A DNA stretch of 64,000 bases, taken from Variovorax ginsengisoli (GTDB lineage Bacteria; Pseudomonadota; Gammaproteobacteria; Burkholderiales; Burkholderiaceae_C). Below are positions 7,669-15,974 of the stretch, one piece after another (within the stretch, counting starts at the first letter, position 1; each line of letters starts with the position of its first letter). Made by a program: the position numbers and the translations under genes. The notes under the pieces were generated by a model, which was not told the DNA's origin, searched no databases, and worked only from the letters and a program-made list of their open reading frames with translations. The stretch is taken from contig NZ_JAUJZH010000014.1 of the NCBI RefSeq assembly GCF_030486595.1, positions 62,001 through 126,000 of the forward strand. Reading direction: 5' to 3'.

Positions 7669-8658
7669 TCAGCCGGCGGAGGCGTCCGCCAGCAGTTCCA
7701 GCATGAGTGCGATGCGCGCCTTGACCGGCGTCAGCGCGCCGGCGTCGCGCAGGCGCTGGCCGGGCTTTGGGAGGATCCGCCCCTCGGCGCAGCGCGTCGC
7801 ACGCAGCACCGAGACGCCCTCGGCCTGGGCCCGCAGCGCCGCCGCCTCCAGCGCCTGGTGCACGGTGCCGTTGCCGGTTGCCGCGAGCACGATCCCCTGC
7901 ACCGGCTCGGCACCGCCACGGCGGCGCTCCTCGAGCAGCATCTCGACCAGGGAGCCGTGCGCCTCGGCGTGGCTCAGCAGGATCTCGACCCGCGGCCAGG
8001 CCGTGGCCGCGGCGATCCGATCGAACGACGAGCGCGCGGCCGGGTCCGCCTGCGGCCAGTCCCTGAGTTGCCTGACGGCCCCTTCCTCGACATAGGCCAG
8101 CGGCCCGGCATCGCCGGAATCGAAAGCGTCGAGACGGTAGGTGTGGACCTTCTGCACCTCGACGGCGCTGTGAACCGTACCCGCGCACACCACCACCACT
8201 CCCCGGGCTTCCAGTGCTGCGGCTACCGCGATCCCATCGCGCAGGTTCTGCGGCCCGTCGGGCGCCAGTGCGCTCGCCGGCCGCATCGCACAAGTCAGGA
8301 CCACCGGCTTCGAAGGCGCGAGCACGGACTGCAGGAAGAACGCGGTCTCTTCCAGCGTATCGGTGCCGTGGGTGATGACCAGGCCGGCGACATCGGGCTG
8401 GGCGAGCCAGTGGGCACAGCGCTGCGCCAGGGTGCGCCAGATCGCGAAGCTCATGTCCTTGCTGTCCACCTGCGCCACCTGCTCGGCCGCGAGCGCGATG
8501 CCCGCCGGCGCGTCGATGCCGTGCAGCAGGTCGGCGACGCCGACTTCCCCGGCCGTGTAGCCGATGTTGTCGTTCGCCGCACCGGCGCGGCCCGAGATGG
8601 TGCCGCCGGTGCCCAGCACCACGACGCGACGAGCGGATTTCTCGGAGATGTGATCCAT
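7669..8658 (-). CDS. L-asparaginase
   Basis: Hydrolyses L-asparagine to aspartate and ammonia. The 329-residue protein has both threonine active-site motifs: VVLGTGGTISG with Thr20, and ITHGTDTLEET with Thr99 and Asp100. A conserved Lys lies in the CAMRPASAL / DGPQNLRDG region and the C-terminal ATGNGTVHQALE segment is complete. No signal peptide is visible, so it is likely cytoplasmic. It is divergent from lexA; the two LexA boxes lie 21-55 bases upstream of its start, so SOS control is possible. Some related enzymes also act on glutamine; specificity cannot be read here. Confidence 0.9.
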   Translation of the reverse strand: MDHISEKSARRVVVLGTGGTISGRAGAANDNIGYTAGEVGVADLLHGIDAPAGIALAAEQVAQVDSKDMSFAIWRTLAQRCAHWLAQPDVAGLVITHGTDTLEETAFFLQSVLAPSKPVVLTCAMRPASALAPDGPQNLRDGIAVAAALEARGVVVVCAGTVHSAVEVQKVHTYRLDAFDSGDAGPLAYVEEGAVRQLRDWPQADPAARSSFDRIAAATAWPRVEILLSHAEAHGSLVEMLLEERRRGGAEPVQGIVLAATGNGTVHQALEAAALRAQAEGVSVLRATRCAEGRILPKPGQRLRDAGALTPVKARIALMLELLADASAG

Positions 8659-8661
8659 GGC

Positions 8662-8689
8662 TTGCCAACTTCTCGAAACTGGTTAAAAA
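8662..8689 (+). promoter_or_regulatory. Predicted lexA promoter
   Basis: TTGCCA at 8662-8667 as -35, a 16-base spacer and TAAAAA at 8684-8689 as -10. The -10 falls inside the first LexA box, as expected for autorepression. Predicted by eye from consensus only. Confidence 0.5.
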
Positions 8690-8694
8690 TACAG
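8679..8694. promoter_or_regulatory. LexA box 1 (CTG-N10-CAG)
   Basis: CTGGTTAAAAATACAG keeps the CTG/CAG half sites and the AT-rich centre of the proteobacterial SOS consensus. It lies 39 bases before the lexA start and 21 bases from the divergent asparaginase start. Confidence 0.85.
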
Positions 8695-8697
8695 GTA

Positions 8698-8713
8698 CTG
8701 GACGTTTAGCCAG
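8698..8713. promoter_or_regulatory. LexA box 2 (CTG-N10-CAG)
   Basis: CTGGACGTTTAGCCAG is a second half-site pair with the same spacing. It is centred 19 bases from box 1, close to two helical turns. Its core is less AT-rich, so weaker binding is expected. Confidence 0.65.
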
Positions 8714-8732
8714 TGCCTCCACAGGAGCCTAC

Positions 8733-9407
8733 ATGCAGTTCGCCGTCAAGCTTACAGCCCGCCAGCAACAGATCCTCGACCTGATCCAGAGTGCCATCGC
8801 GCGCACCGGCGCGCCTCCCACGCGGGCCGAGATCGCCGCCGAGCTTGGCTTCAAATCCGCCAACGCGGCCGAAGAACACCTGCAGGCGCTGGCCCGCAAG
8901 GGCGTCATCGAGCTGGTCAGCGGCACTTCCCGCGGCATCCGGCTCAAGGGCGACGCCCTGCGCTCGCTCAACGAATCCCGCAACAACCAGTTCTCGCTCT
9001 CGCTGCCCGGCATGGCGCAGCTGGCGCTGCCGCTGATCGGCCGCGTGGCGGCCGGTTCGCCGATCCTGGCCCAGGAGCACGTCGACCAGACCTACTACGT
9101 CGAGAACACCCTCTTCCAGCGCCAGCCCGACTACCTGCTCAAGGTGCGCGGCATGTCCATGCGCGATGCCGGCATCATGGACGGCGACCTGCTGGCGGTC
9201 CAGTCCACCAAGGAAGCCCGCAACGGGCAGATCGTGGTGGCCCGCCTCGGCGACGAGGTCACGGTCAAGCGCCTCAAGCGCAACAAGCAGGTCATCGAGC
9301 TGCACGCCGAGAACCCCGACTACCCCACCATCGTGGTCCAGCCCGGCGAGCCCTTCGAGATCGAGGGCCTGGCGGTCGGCCTGATCCGCAACACGATGCT
9401 GATGTAA
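8733..9407 (+). CDS. lexA: LexA repressor
   Basis: Master repressor of the SOS response; it cleaves itself when RecA filaments form on single-stranded DNA. The 224-residue protein has an N-terminal winged helix (PTRAEIAAELGFKSANAAEE, residues 29-48). The peptidase domain shows the Ala107-Gly108 cleavage bond in VAAGSP, the nucleophile Ser142 in RGMSMRDAG and the general base Lys179 in VTVKRLK. The start has AGGAG seven bases upstream. Two LexA boxes lie in its promoter. A small gene of unknown function follows 148 bases downstream on the same strand, past a hairpin. Confidence 0.97.
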   Translation: MQFAVKLTARQQQILDLIQSAIARTGAPPTRAEIAAELGFKSANAAEEHLQALARKGVIELVSGTSRGIRLKGDALRSLNESRNNQFSLSLPGMAQLALPLIGRVAAGSPILAQEHVDQTYYVENTLFQRQPDYLLKVRGMSMRDAGIMDGDLLAVQSTKEARNGQIVVARLGDEVTVKRLKRNKQVIELHAENPDYPTIVVQPGEPFEIEGLAVGLIRNTMLM

Positions 9408-9421
9408 GCCCGCCTTTCATT

Positions 9422-9445
9422 TGCGCACGCGGTCCTGCGTGCGCA
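9422..9445 (+). other. Hairpin after lexA
   Basis: TGCGCACGC, a six-base loop and GCGTGCGCA form a perfect nine-pair stem just past the lexA stop. No T run follows on either strand, so it may stabilise or attenuate the transcript rather than terminate it. Confidence 0.45.
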
Positions 9446-9555
9446 CCCGGTCCGGCCGCGACAGGTGGCGGGCGTATGGCCAAGAGCCATCACCCTGTCC
9501 TGGCCGATGAAAGCAATCCTGCCTGTGTTCAACCTCTGACTTTTCTGGAGTTCAC

Positions 9556-9903
9556 ATGGGAATCGCTCTACTCAGCATCGCTGACTTTCTGACGCCGTTG
9601 CAATCGCTGGCCGACCGCTGGATGCCCCGGCGCCGCTCGAGCCGGGCGATGTCCTCGGGCCTGCGCTACGTCGGGATTCGCCCGAGTTGCCCACTGCGCC
9701 AGGGCACGGCCGGTCCGGCGGCCGCCGCTGGGGCCACGGCACGCCCGCTGCGCGTGGTCCGCATGGTCGACGCACAGCAGCCGGGCCGCGCGGCCGGCCG
9801 CATGGTGATCTCCGGACGCATGGCCGATGTCTGCGCCGAGCTCGACCGCCTGGTCGCGCTGGAGGCCGCCCAGGCGCTGCCGCAGGCCGCCCACCTGCAC
9901 TGA
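9556..9903 (+). CDS. Small protein of unknown function downstream of lexA
   Basis: A 115-residue protein that I cannot assign to a family. It starts MGIALLSIADFLTPLQSLAD, which could be an amphipathic helix. A basic stretch (RWMPRRRSSRAM) and an Ala/Gly linker follow. The ordered tail, GRMVISGRMADVCAELDRLV from about residue 81, looks like a short helix-forming motif. The start has TGGAG six bases upstream. The position directly after lexA is where several bacteria keep SOS effectors such as cell-division inhibitors, so SOS control through read-through is plausible but not shown. No membrane segment or zinc motif is seen. Confidence 0.65.
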   Translation: MGIALLSIADFLTPLQSLADRWMPRRRSSRAMSSGLRYVGIRPSCPLRQGTAGPAAAAGATARPLRVVRMVDAQQPGRAAGRMVISGRMADVCAELDRLVALEAAQALPQAAHLH

Positions 9904-9915
9904 TACCTGCACTGA
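9894..9915 (+). repeat. 10-bp direct repeat across the stop codon
   Basis: CCTGCACTGA occurs at 9894-9903 and again at 9906-9915, separated by TA. The first copy includes the stop codon of the preceding gene. It looks like a recent small tandem duplication. Confidence 0.6.
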
Positions 9916-9986
9916 AGCACCGAAGCGCGACACAAAGTCGCCAGGCTGGCACAGCATGCCGTTCGTGCAAGGCACAATGGCATGCC

Positions 9987-10994
9987 ATGAACATTGTGAT
10001 CCTCGACGACTATCAGGACGCCGTGCGCAAGCTGAATTGCGCTGCCAAGCTCGACGCCTATGCAGCCAAGGTGTACACGAACACGGTCAAGGGCATCGGC
10101 CAGCTGTCGGTCCGGCTCAAGGACGCCGACGTGATCGTGCTGATCCGCGAGCGCACCCAGATCACCCGGCAACTGATCGAGAAGCTGCCCAAGCTCAAGC
10201 TGATCTCGCAGACCGGCCGGGCCGGCGGGCACATCGACATCAATGCCTGCACCGAGCAGGGCGTCGCCGTCGCCGAGGGGTCGGGCTCCCCGCTGGCGCC
10301 CGCCGAACTCACCTGGGCGCTGATCATGGCCGCGATGCGGCGCCTGCCGCAGTACATCAGCAACCTGAAGCACGGCGCCTGGCAGCAGGCCGGCCTCAAG
10401 TCGGCATCGATGCCGCCGAACTTCGGCCTCGGCTCGGTGTTGAAGGGCAAGACCCTGTGCATCTGGGGCTACGGGCGCATCGGCCAGCTGGTGGCGCGCT
10501 ACGGCCAGGCCTTCGGCATGCAGGTCGTGATCTGGGGGCGTGAGCAGAGTTGCACCAAGGCGCGCTCCGACGGCTTCCAGGTGGCACCCAACCGCGAGGC
10601 CTTCTTTGCCGCGGCCGACGTTCTGTCGGTGCACCTGCGGCTCAGCGACGAGACCCGCGGCCTGGTGACGCTCGAAGACCTGTCGCGCATGAAGCCGACC
10701 GCGCTGTTCGTCAATACCTCGCGTGCCGAGCTGGTCGAGCAGGATGCCTTGCTGGCCGCCCTCAACCGCGGGCGCCCCGGGCTGGCGGCCATCGACGTCT
10801 TCGAGAGCGAGCCGCCGCTGCAGGGCCACGCGCTGCTGCGGCTCGAGAACTGCATCTGCACGCCGCACATCGGCTACGTCGAGCAAGACAGCTACGAGAT
10901 GTACTTCGGCCAGGCCTTCGACAACGTCGTGAGCTTCATCAAGGGCAACCCGACCAACATCGTCAATCCCGGCGCGCTGCAGGTCCGTCGTTGA
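9987..10994 (+). CDS. D-2-hydroxyacid dehydrogenase family protein
   Basis: NAD-dependent dehydrogenase of the D-isomer 2-hydroxyacid family (335 residues), which interconverts 2-keto and D-2-hydroxy acids. An N-terminal flavodoxin-like catalytic half carries LKLISQTGRAGGHIDINACTE, where the usual Asn before Ile is Gly-His. The Rossmann core has LCIWGYGRIGQLVARYGQAF (G-x-G-x-x-G), and LFVNTSRAELVEQDALLAAL is conserved. The catalytic Glu lies in FESEPP and the His in CTPHIGY. The ATG at 9987 begins the first beta strand. Its 3' end overlaps the MFS gene by four bases (TTGA), so the pair is cotranscribed and the carrier may move its substrate, which is unknown. Confidence 0.85.
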   Translation: MNIVILDDYQDAVRKLNCAAKLDAYAAKVYTNTVKGIGQLSVRLKDADVIVLIRERTQITRQLIEKLPKLKLISQTGRAGGHIDINACTEQGVAVAEGSGSPLAPAELTWALIMAAMRRLPQYISNLKHGAWQQAGLKSASMPPNFGLGSVLKGKTLCIWGYGRIGQLVARYGQAFGMQVVIWGREQSCTKARSDGFQVAPNREAFFAAADVLSVHLRLSDETRGLVTLEDLSRMKPTALFVNTSRAELVEQDALLAALNRGRPGLAAIDVFESEPPLQGHALLRLENCICTPHIGYVEQDSYEMYFGQAFDNVVSFIKGNPTNIVNPGALQVRR

Positions 10995-12163
10995 GCCGGC
11001 CTGCTCTGCCGGCCACCTTGTGGGCCTTGCTGGCAGGCAATTTCGTGATCGGCACCGGGGTGATGGTGGTGCCGGGCACGCTCAACGAGCTGAGCCAGTC
11101 GCTCCAGGTCGGCGCGGCCACCGCCGGCCAGCTGATCACCGCCGGCGCGATCGTCATGTGCCTCGGTGCGCCGCTGCTGGCCGCGCTGGTCGCCGGCTGG
11201 GATCGCCGCCGGCTGCTGGCCTTCACCATGCTCTGGTATGCCGCCGGCCACCTGCTGGCGACGCAGATGCCGAATTTCGGCAGCCTGCTGCTGGTGCGCA
11301 TGCTGACCGTCGTCGCGCCGGCGGTCTTCACCGCGCAGGCCGCGGCCTGCGCCGGGCTGCTGGTGCCGGCCGAGCAGCGCGGCCGCGCCGTCACCTTCGT
11401 CTTCCTCGGCTGGTCGATGGCCTCGGTGCTGGGCCTGCCGATCGGCGCGCTGGTCGGCGGGCACTTCGGCTGGCGGGCGGCCTTCGGCGTGATCGCCGGA
11501 CTGTCGGTGGTGAGCGCGGCCTGGATCTGGCGCCAGCTGCCCACCGGTATCCGCCCCGCGGCGCTGTCCCGCGAGGCCTGGGGCCGCGTCTTCAGGAGCC
11601 CGCTGCTGATGGGCGTGGTCTGCGTCACGGCCCTGCAGGGCGCCGGCCAGTTCGTGCTGTTCAGCTACTTCGCACCGATCGTGCGAGAGAGCCTGGGCGC
11701 CGACGCGACGCAGATGGGCCTGCTGTGGGGCTGGTTCGGCCTCTGCGGCCTGCTGGGCAACATGGCCGTGAGCCGCTACATCGACCGCATCGGGGCGGCG
11801 CGCATGGTGCTGGTCACCACCGTGCTGATCGCAACCAGCCTGCTGCTGTGGCCGCTGGCGGTCAGCTTCGCGACGCTGGCGTTGATCCTGGTGCCTTGGG
11901 GCCTGGGTTGCTTCGCCACCAACTCGGCCCAGCAGGCGCGACTGGTCTCGCTCTCGCCGGCACTGGCGCCGGGCTCGGTGGCGCTGAACAGTTCCGGCAT
12001 CTATGTCGGCCAGGCAGTGGGCGCGGCGGCCGGGGGCTGGCTGCTGGCCCACGACGCCGCCCCGTGGATGAACTGGGCCGGGCTGGTCACCATGCTGCTG
12101 GCGCTGGCACTGAGCATGGCGGTCGACCGCGCGCAGCGCCGCGCGCCCGCATTCAGCGCTTGA
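10991..12163 (+). CDS. MFS transporter (AraJ/YdhP-like)
   Basis: Inner-membrane carrier of the major facilitator superfamily with 12 predicted helices in 390 residues. Helix 1 holds LLAGNFVIGTGVMVVPGTLN, the start of the drug/sugar exporter (DHA1) pattern. The D-R-R loop motif between helices 2 and 3 appears as GWDRRRLLA, and the second half has YIDRIGAARM. The start is TTG at 10991, overlapping the dehydrogenase stop; no in-frame ATG would retain helix 1. Its 3' end overlaps the convergent FimV-like gene by 11 bases. Substrate unknown; sugar or drug efflux is the family norm. Confidence 0.85.
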   Translation: MSRPALPATLWALLAGNFVIGTGVMVVPGTLNELSQSLQVGAATAGQLITAGAIVMCLGAPLLAALVAGWDRRRLLAFTMLWYAAGHLLATQMPNFGSLLLVRMLTVVAPAVFTAQAAACAGLLVPAEQRGRAVTFVFLGWSMASVLGLPIGALVGGHFGWRAAFGVIAGLSVVSAAWIWRQLPTGIRPAALSREAWGRVFRSPLLMGVVCVTALQGAGQFVLFSYFAPIVRESLGADATQMGLLWGWFGLCGLLGNMAVSRYIDRIGAARMVLVTTVLIATSLLLWPLAVSFATLALILVPWGLGCFATNSAQQARLVSLSPALAPGSVALNSSGIYVGQAVGAAAGGWLLAHDAAPWMNWAGLVTMLLALALSMAVDRAQRRAPAFSA

Positions 12164-14393
12164 TCGGCCGCGGGGCGATTTCCGCTTCGGTGCTCGGATC
12201 GAACAGCTCGAAGTCGATCACATGCGGATCGTTCGAGGGCGTCGGCGCCTTGGCCGGCTCGAGCGGTGTCGGCATCGTCTCGTAGGCCGTCTTGTCGAAG
12301 GCGCCGAGGTCCATCTCCAGGTCGGGCAGCACGGCCGGACGGACGGTCGGGGCCGGGGCGGCCGGCGACAGCTGCGCATCCGGGTCGATCACCGTCTCGT
12401 GCTGCATGCCTTGGTCGATCGAGCCATAAATAGAGGGCGGCAGCACCGGGCCGCCGGCGATCGCCGGCGGCGCCAGTTCGGTGTCCGGCGGGGCGGTCAC
12501 GGTCGGCGGCCCTTCGCGCACCTGCGTGTCGGCGAAGGCATGGGGCTCGAAGGCGGCAGCGGGCGCACTGGCGGGATCGATGACTTCCTTGGCCACCGAA
12601 TAGAGCAGCAGCAATTCCTGGTAGGCGGCCAGGTCGAAGGCTTCGTCGTTGTGGCCGGGCCTGCGGAACACCAGCTCCTCGATCAGCGCCAGGGTCCCCG
12701 GCGCGGGCCACAGCGCCTCGATGCGCGCCAACGCGCTGCGGTAGTGCTCGAGGCCCTTGCCGGTGTCGGTGAAGTGAGCGAAAGACGGCACATCGGCATT
12801 GAAGACGCGTTCGAAGTCCTCGGCCAGCCGCGTGTAGTCGTCTTCGCGTTCGAGCGAATGGAAGATCCTCAGCAGATCGAGATAGGCCAGCGCGCTGGTG
12901 CCGGGATTGGCGGCGATGTGCTCGCGCAAGACTGCGATCGCCTGGTCGTGCTGGCCCAGCGACAGAAAGAAATCGGATTGCTGCTGGACGTCGAACAGCT
13001 CTTCGGTGTTGACCGGCCGCACAGGGGTACCTTCGGCCAGCTGGGCCGGGTGCGGCAGCGGTGCGTGCGGGCCGCTGTCGAGGTCGTCGTCGGGCTCGAG
13101 CGGCGCGAACGGCGTCGGCCCGAAGGTCCTGGGGCCGACGTTGCGCCGCTTGCCGGGCGGCTCCGAGTCCAGGTCCATCTCGTCGTCGAGCAGACCGCCG
13201 TGCGGGCGCGGGCGGCGCGGGTCGTCGACACCCGGCGGCGCTTCGCCCCACCACGCCGGGGCACTCGCTCGCCTCGCCAGGCGCCACAGCATGAACATGC
13301 CGATCAATGCCAGCAACAGGAGCGCCACGAGGGCATAGACCAGCGGATTGGCGTAGCGGCTTTCGCGCGCCTCGGCCAGTTCGCTGCGCATCTCGAGCAG
13401 GGTCCGCTGGTTCTGGGCGGCCTGCTCGCGCAGCGCGGCCAGCGCGGCTTCCGTGTCCTTGGCGCGCTTGGCCTCGCGCTGCGCTTCTTCGGCGGCGGGA
13501 TCGAGCGCATTCCAGAGCGCGGCGGCGGCGGCACGGCGGACCGGGTCCGGCGCGTCGGGCAGGGTCAGTTCGGGCGTCGCCCTCAGGTTGCCGGCCCGCG
13601 CCGGTGCCGGCTCCAGCGCCTCCACCTGCAGTCGCGGCCGTCCCGCGCCGGCCTCGCGTGGCGCTGCTTCAGACGCTGCAGGGGGCGATGGCGGCGGCGT
13701 GACGCGCGTGGCGGGCGCAGGCACCGCGGCTGCCGTGCGCCTTGCCGCGGCCGCGGCTTCGGCGGCGGGCGTGCGCCGCGGCCGCGGCGGCACATCCTCG
13801 GCCGCGACCGGCGCCCGTGGCGGCGGCGGGCTGCTGCGGCGCGGGGCGGGCGGCGGGCTGATGCCCTCCGGCCCGGACACGCCGCCATCGCCGGCGGTGC
13901 TGCGGGGCACAGCCCGCGCCACGGGCCGCGGCAGCGGCGCGGACTCGGGGAACTGGCGCATCGGCGCCGCCGCCACCGCTGGCAAGGCGGCATCGACCGG
14001 CACATCGGCCAGCAGCACGTAGTTGCGCGTGGACTTCAGATCGCAGCCGGCACGCACGTTCAGCGTCACCACCGGCTCCTCGATCGGCACGGTGGAGCGC
14101 ACGCGCATGCGTGTGCCCCCGGCGCCTTGCTCGAACGATACTGTCACTCGCCGGTCGGGCATCGGGCTGTCGCCCTGCAGCACTTCGGCCTCGAGGCAGA
14201 GCGACCCGCCCGCCTCGGCGCCATCGAGTGACAGCGGGATCGCCACGTCCATCGGCTTGCCGATCCAGACGGCTCCTTGGGGCCGACCGATCGTCAAGGC
14301 GTAAGAATCAAGGGCAAAGCCGACAATGAGCAGGCTCGCCGCGAGGCGTGGGAATTGCAAAATGGGCAGCAAATAGCAATCGAAAGTTGACAC
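12153..14393 (-). CDS. FimV-like protein
   Basis: A 746-residue envelope protein resembling FimV, which organises type IV pili and cell poles. A signal peptide ends near residue 31 (DSYA). The FimV-type N-terminal domain spans about 32-130 (ALTIGRPQGAVWIGKPMDV onward). A long Pro/Arg/Ala-rich linker runs 140-300 and a short coiled coil 300-345. One membrane helix lies at 352-372. A cytoplasmic acidic part ends in a TPR-like FimV C-terminal repeat (DVQQQSDFFLSLGQHDQAI near 470). No LysM domain was found in the linker. No pilus genes lie nearby. The end overlaps the MFS gene by 11 bases tail to tail, and the start is 50 bases from the divergent dehydrogenase gene. Confidence 0.75.
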   Translation of the reverse strand: MSTFDCYLLPILQFPRLAASLLIVGFALDSYALTIGRPQGAVWIGKPMDVAIPLSLDGAEAGGSLCLEAEVLQGDSPMPDRRVTVSFEQGAGGTRMRVRSTVPIEEPVVTLNVRAGCDLKSTRNYVLLADVPVDAALPAVAAAPMRQFPESAPLPRPVARAVPRSTAGDGGVSGPEGISPPPAPRRSSPPPPRAPVAAEDVPPRPRRTPAAEAAAAARRTAAAVPAPATRVTPPPSPPAASEAAPREAGAGRPRLQVEALEPAPARAGNLRATPELTLPDAPDPVRRAAAAALWNALDPAAEEAQREAKRAKDTEAALAALREQAAQNQRTLLEMRSELAEARESRYANPLVYALVALLLLALIGMFMLWRLARRASAPAWWGEAPPGVDDPRRPRPHGGLLDDEMDLDSEPPGKRRNVGPRTFGPTPFAPLEPDDDLDSGPHAPLPHPAQLAEGTPVRPVNTEELFDVQQQSDFFLSLGQHDQAIAVLREHIAANPGTSALAYLDLLRIFHSLEREDDYTRLAEDFERVFNADVPSFAHFTDTGKGLEHYRSALARIEALWPAPGTLALIEELVFRRPGHNDEAFDLAAYQELLLLYSVAKEVIDPASAPAAAFEPHAFADTQVREGPPTVTAPPDTELAPPAIAGGPVLPPSIYGSIDQGMQHETVIDPDAQLSPAAPAPTVRPAVLPDLEMDLGAFDKTAYETMPTPLEPAKAPTPSNDPHVIDFELFDPSTEAEIAPRPIKR

Positions 14394-14403
14394 ATTCTGA
14401 CAC
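14388..14403. promoter_or_regulatory. TGACAC direct repeat in divergent promoter region
   Basis: Two TGACAC copies start exactly ten bases apart, in phase on the helix. They overlap the predicted FimV-like start and lie 41-56 bases before the 3-hydroxyacyl-CoA dehydrogenase start. A regulator site is possible; no known family is recognised. Confidence 0.35.
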
Positions 14404-14443
14404 GAGGGTCAGGACCGATGAACCATAGAGAGACAATTATCAA

Positions 14444-15964
14444 ATGACCGTGAACTTTTCCAACGTCGGCGTCATCGGCGCCGGCGCCATGGGCCGAGGC
14501 ATCGCCCAGATCGCGGCGCAAGCCGGAAGCCAGGTGCTTCTGCTCGACAGTTTCGAAGGCGCGGCGGCGCGCGGCCGCGAGGCCCTCCTCGCCCAGTGGC
14601 AGAAGCTACACGAAAAAGGCAAGCTCGACGCGGCCGAGCGCGACGCCCTGGGCGCCCGCGTGCAGGCGGTCGATTCGGTCCAGGCGCTGGCGGGCTGCGA
14701 CCTGGTGATCGAAGCCATCGTCGAGGACCTGGAAGTCAAGCGCCAGCTGTTCCGCGAACTCGAGGCGGCGGTCTCCGCATCGGCGACGCTCGCCACCAAT
14801 ACCTCGTCGCTGTCGGTGACCGCGATCGCCACCGTGCTGAAGCAGCCGGGACGGATGGCCGGCTTCCACTTCTTCAACCCGGTCCCGCTGATGAAGGTGG
14901 TCGAGGTCGTGGCCGGCTTCAAGACCGAGCCCGAGGTCTGCACCCGGTTGGCCGGCTATGCGGCGCAGATGGGCCACAGCGCGGTCCAGGCCAATGACAC
15001 GCCCGGCTTCATCGTCAACCATGCCGGTCGCGGCTACGGCACCGAGGCGCTGCGCATCGCCAGCGAGGGCGTGGCCGACTTCGCGACCATCGACCGCATC
15101 CTCAAGGACCAGGCCGGCTTCAGGCTCGGCCCCTTCGAACTGCTCGACCTGACCGGGCTCGACGTCTCGCACCCGGTGATGGAATCGATCTACCGCCAGT
15201 ACTACGAGGAGCCGCGCTACCGGCCGAGCCCGATCGCCGCACAGCGGGTGGCCGCGGGCGCCCTGGGACGCAAGACCGGCGCAGGCTTCTACCGCTATCC
15301 GGAAGGCAACCAGGAGTCGGTGCCCGAGCCGCCGGTGCCAAAGGTCGACGCCCTGCCGCCGGTCTGGGTGTCGCCGCGCGCGGCCCGCCGTCCCGAACTG
15401 CTGCGCCTGGTGCATGCACTGGGCGCGCAGCTCGAGAGCGGCGCCGCACCCTCCTCCGCGGCCCTGATCCTGGTCGCGCCGCTCGGCTTCGACGTCACCA
15501 CGGTGGCCGCGGTCGAACGGCTCGACGCCACTCGCACCGTCGGCATCGACCTCATGGTGGACGATGCCGCCACCAAGCGCCGCGTGCTGGCCACCAATCC
15601 GGCGACCCGGCGCGACATGCGTGACGCCGCCCATGCGCTGTTCGCGAGCGACGGCAAGGCCGTCAGCGTGATCCGCGACAGCGGCGGCTTCGTCACCCAG
15701 CGCGTGGTGGCGACCATCGTCAACATCGCCTCCGACATGTGCCAGCAGGGCGTCTGCTCGCCGGCCGATCTCGACTTGGCGGTGCGCCTCGGCCTCGGCT
15801 ATCCGCAGGGCCCGTTGGCGATGGGCGACCTGTACGGCCCGACCAACATGCTCGAAGTCCTGTTCAACCTGCAGACCGTCTACGGCGATCCGCGCTACCG
15901 CCCGAGCCCCTGGCTGCGCCGCCGCGGCGCCCTCGGCCTGAGCCTCACCCATCCCGAAGAGTAA
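14444..15964 (+). CDS. 3-hydroxyacyl-CoA dehydrogenase (PaaH-like, two C-terminal domains)
   Basis: Oxidises 3-hydroxyacyl-CoA to 3-ketoacyl-CoA with NAD. The 506-residue form has a Rossmann domain (GVIGAGAMGRGIAQIAAQAG, residues 9-28), the NTSSLSVTAIA and GFHFFNPVPLMKVVEV motifs, one 3HCDH C-terminal domain near 185-285, and a second at about 400-490 (GGFVTQRVVATIVNIASDM). This duplicated layout is typical of PaaH of phenylacetate and adipate degradation. No paa genes are present here. It begins a five-gene plus-strand run and is 10 bases from the crotonase gene, so it may serve whatever acyl-CoA the later genes release. Confidence 0.9.
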   Translation: MTVNFSNVGVIGAGAMGRGIAQIAAQAGSQVLLLDSFEGAAARGREALLAQWQKLHEKGKLDAAERDALGARVQAVDSVQALAGCDLVIEAIVEDLEVKRQLFRELEAAVSASATLATNTSSLSVTAIATVLKQPGRMAGFHFFNPVPLMKVVEVVAGFKTEPEVCTRLAGYAAQMGHSAVQANDTPGFIVNHAGRGYGTEALRIASEGVADFATIDRILKDQAGFRLGPFELLDLTGLDVSHPVMESIYRQYYEEPRYRPSPIAAQRVAAGALGRKTGAGFYRYPEGNQESVPEPPVPKVDALPPVWVSPRAARRPELLRLVHALGAQLESGAAPSSAALILVAPLGFDVTTVAAVERLDATRTVGIDLMVDDAATKRRVLATNPATRRDMRDAAHALFASDGKAVSVIRDSGGFVTQRVVATIVNIASDMCQQGVCSPADLDLAVRLGLGYPQGPLAMGDLYGPTNMLEVLFNLQTVYGDPRYRPSPWLRRRGALGLSLTHPEE

Positions 15965-15974
15965 ACACTCCGCC

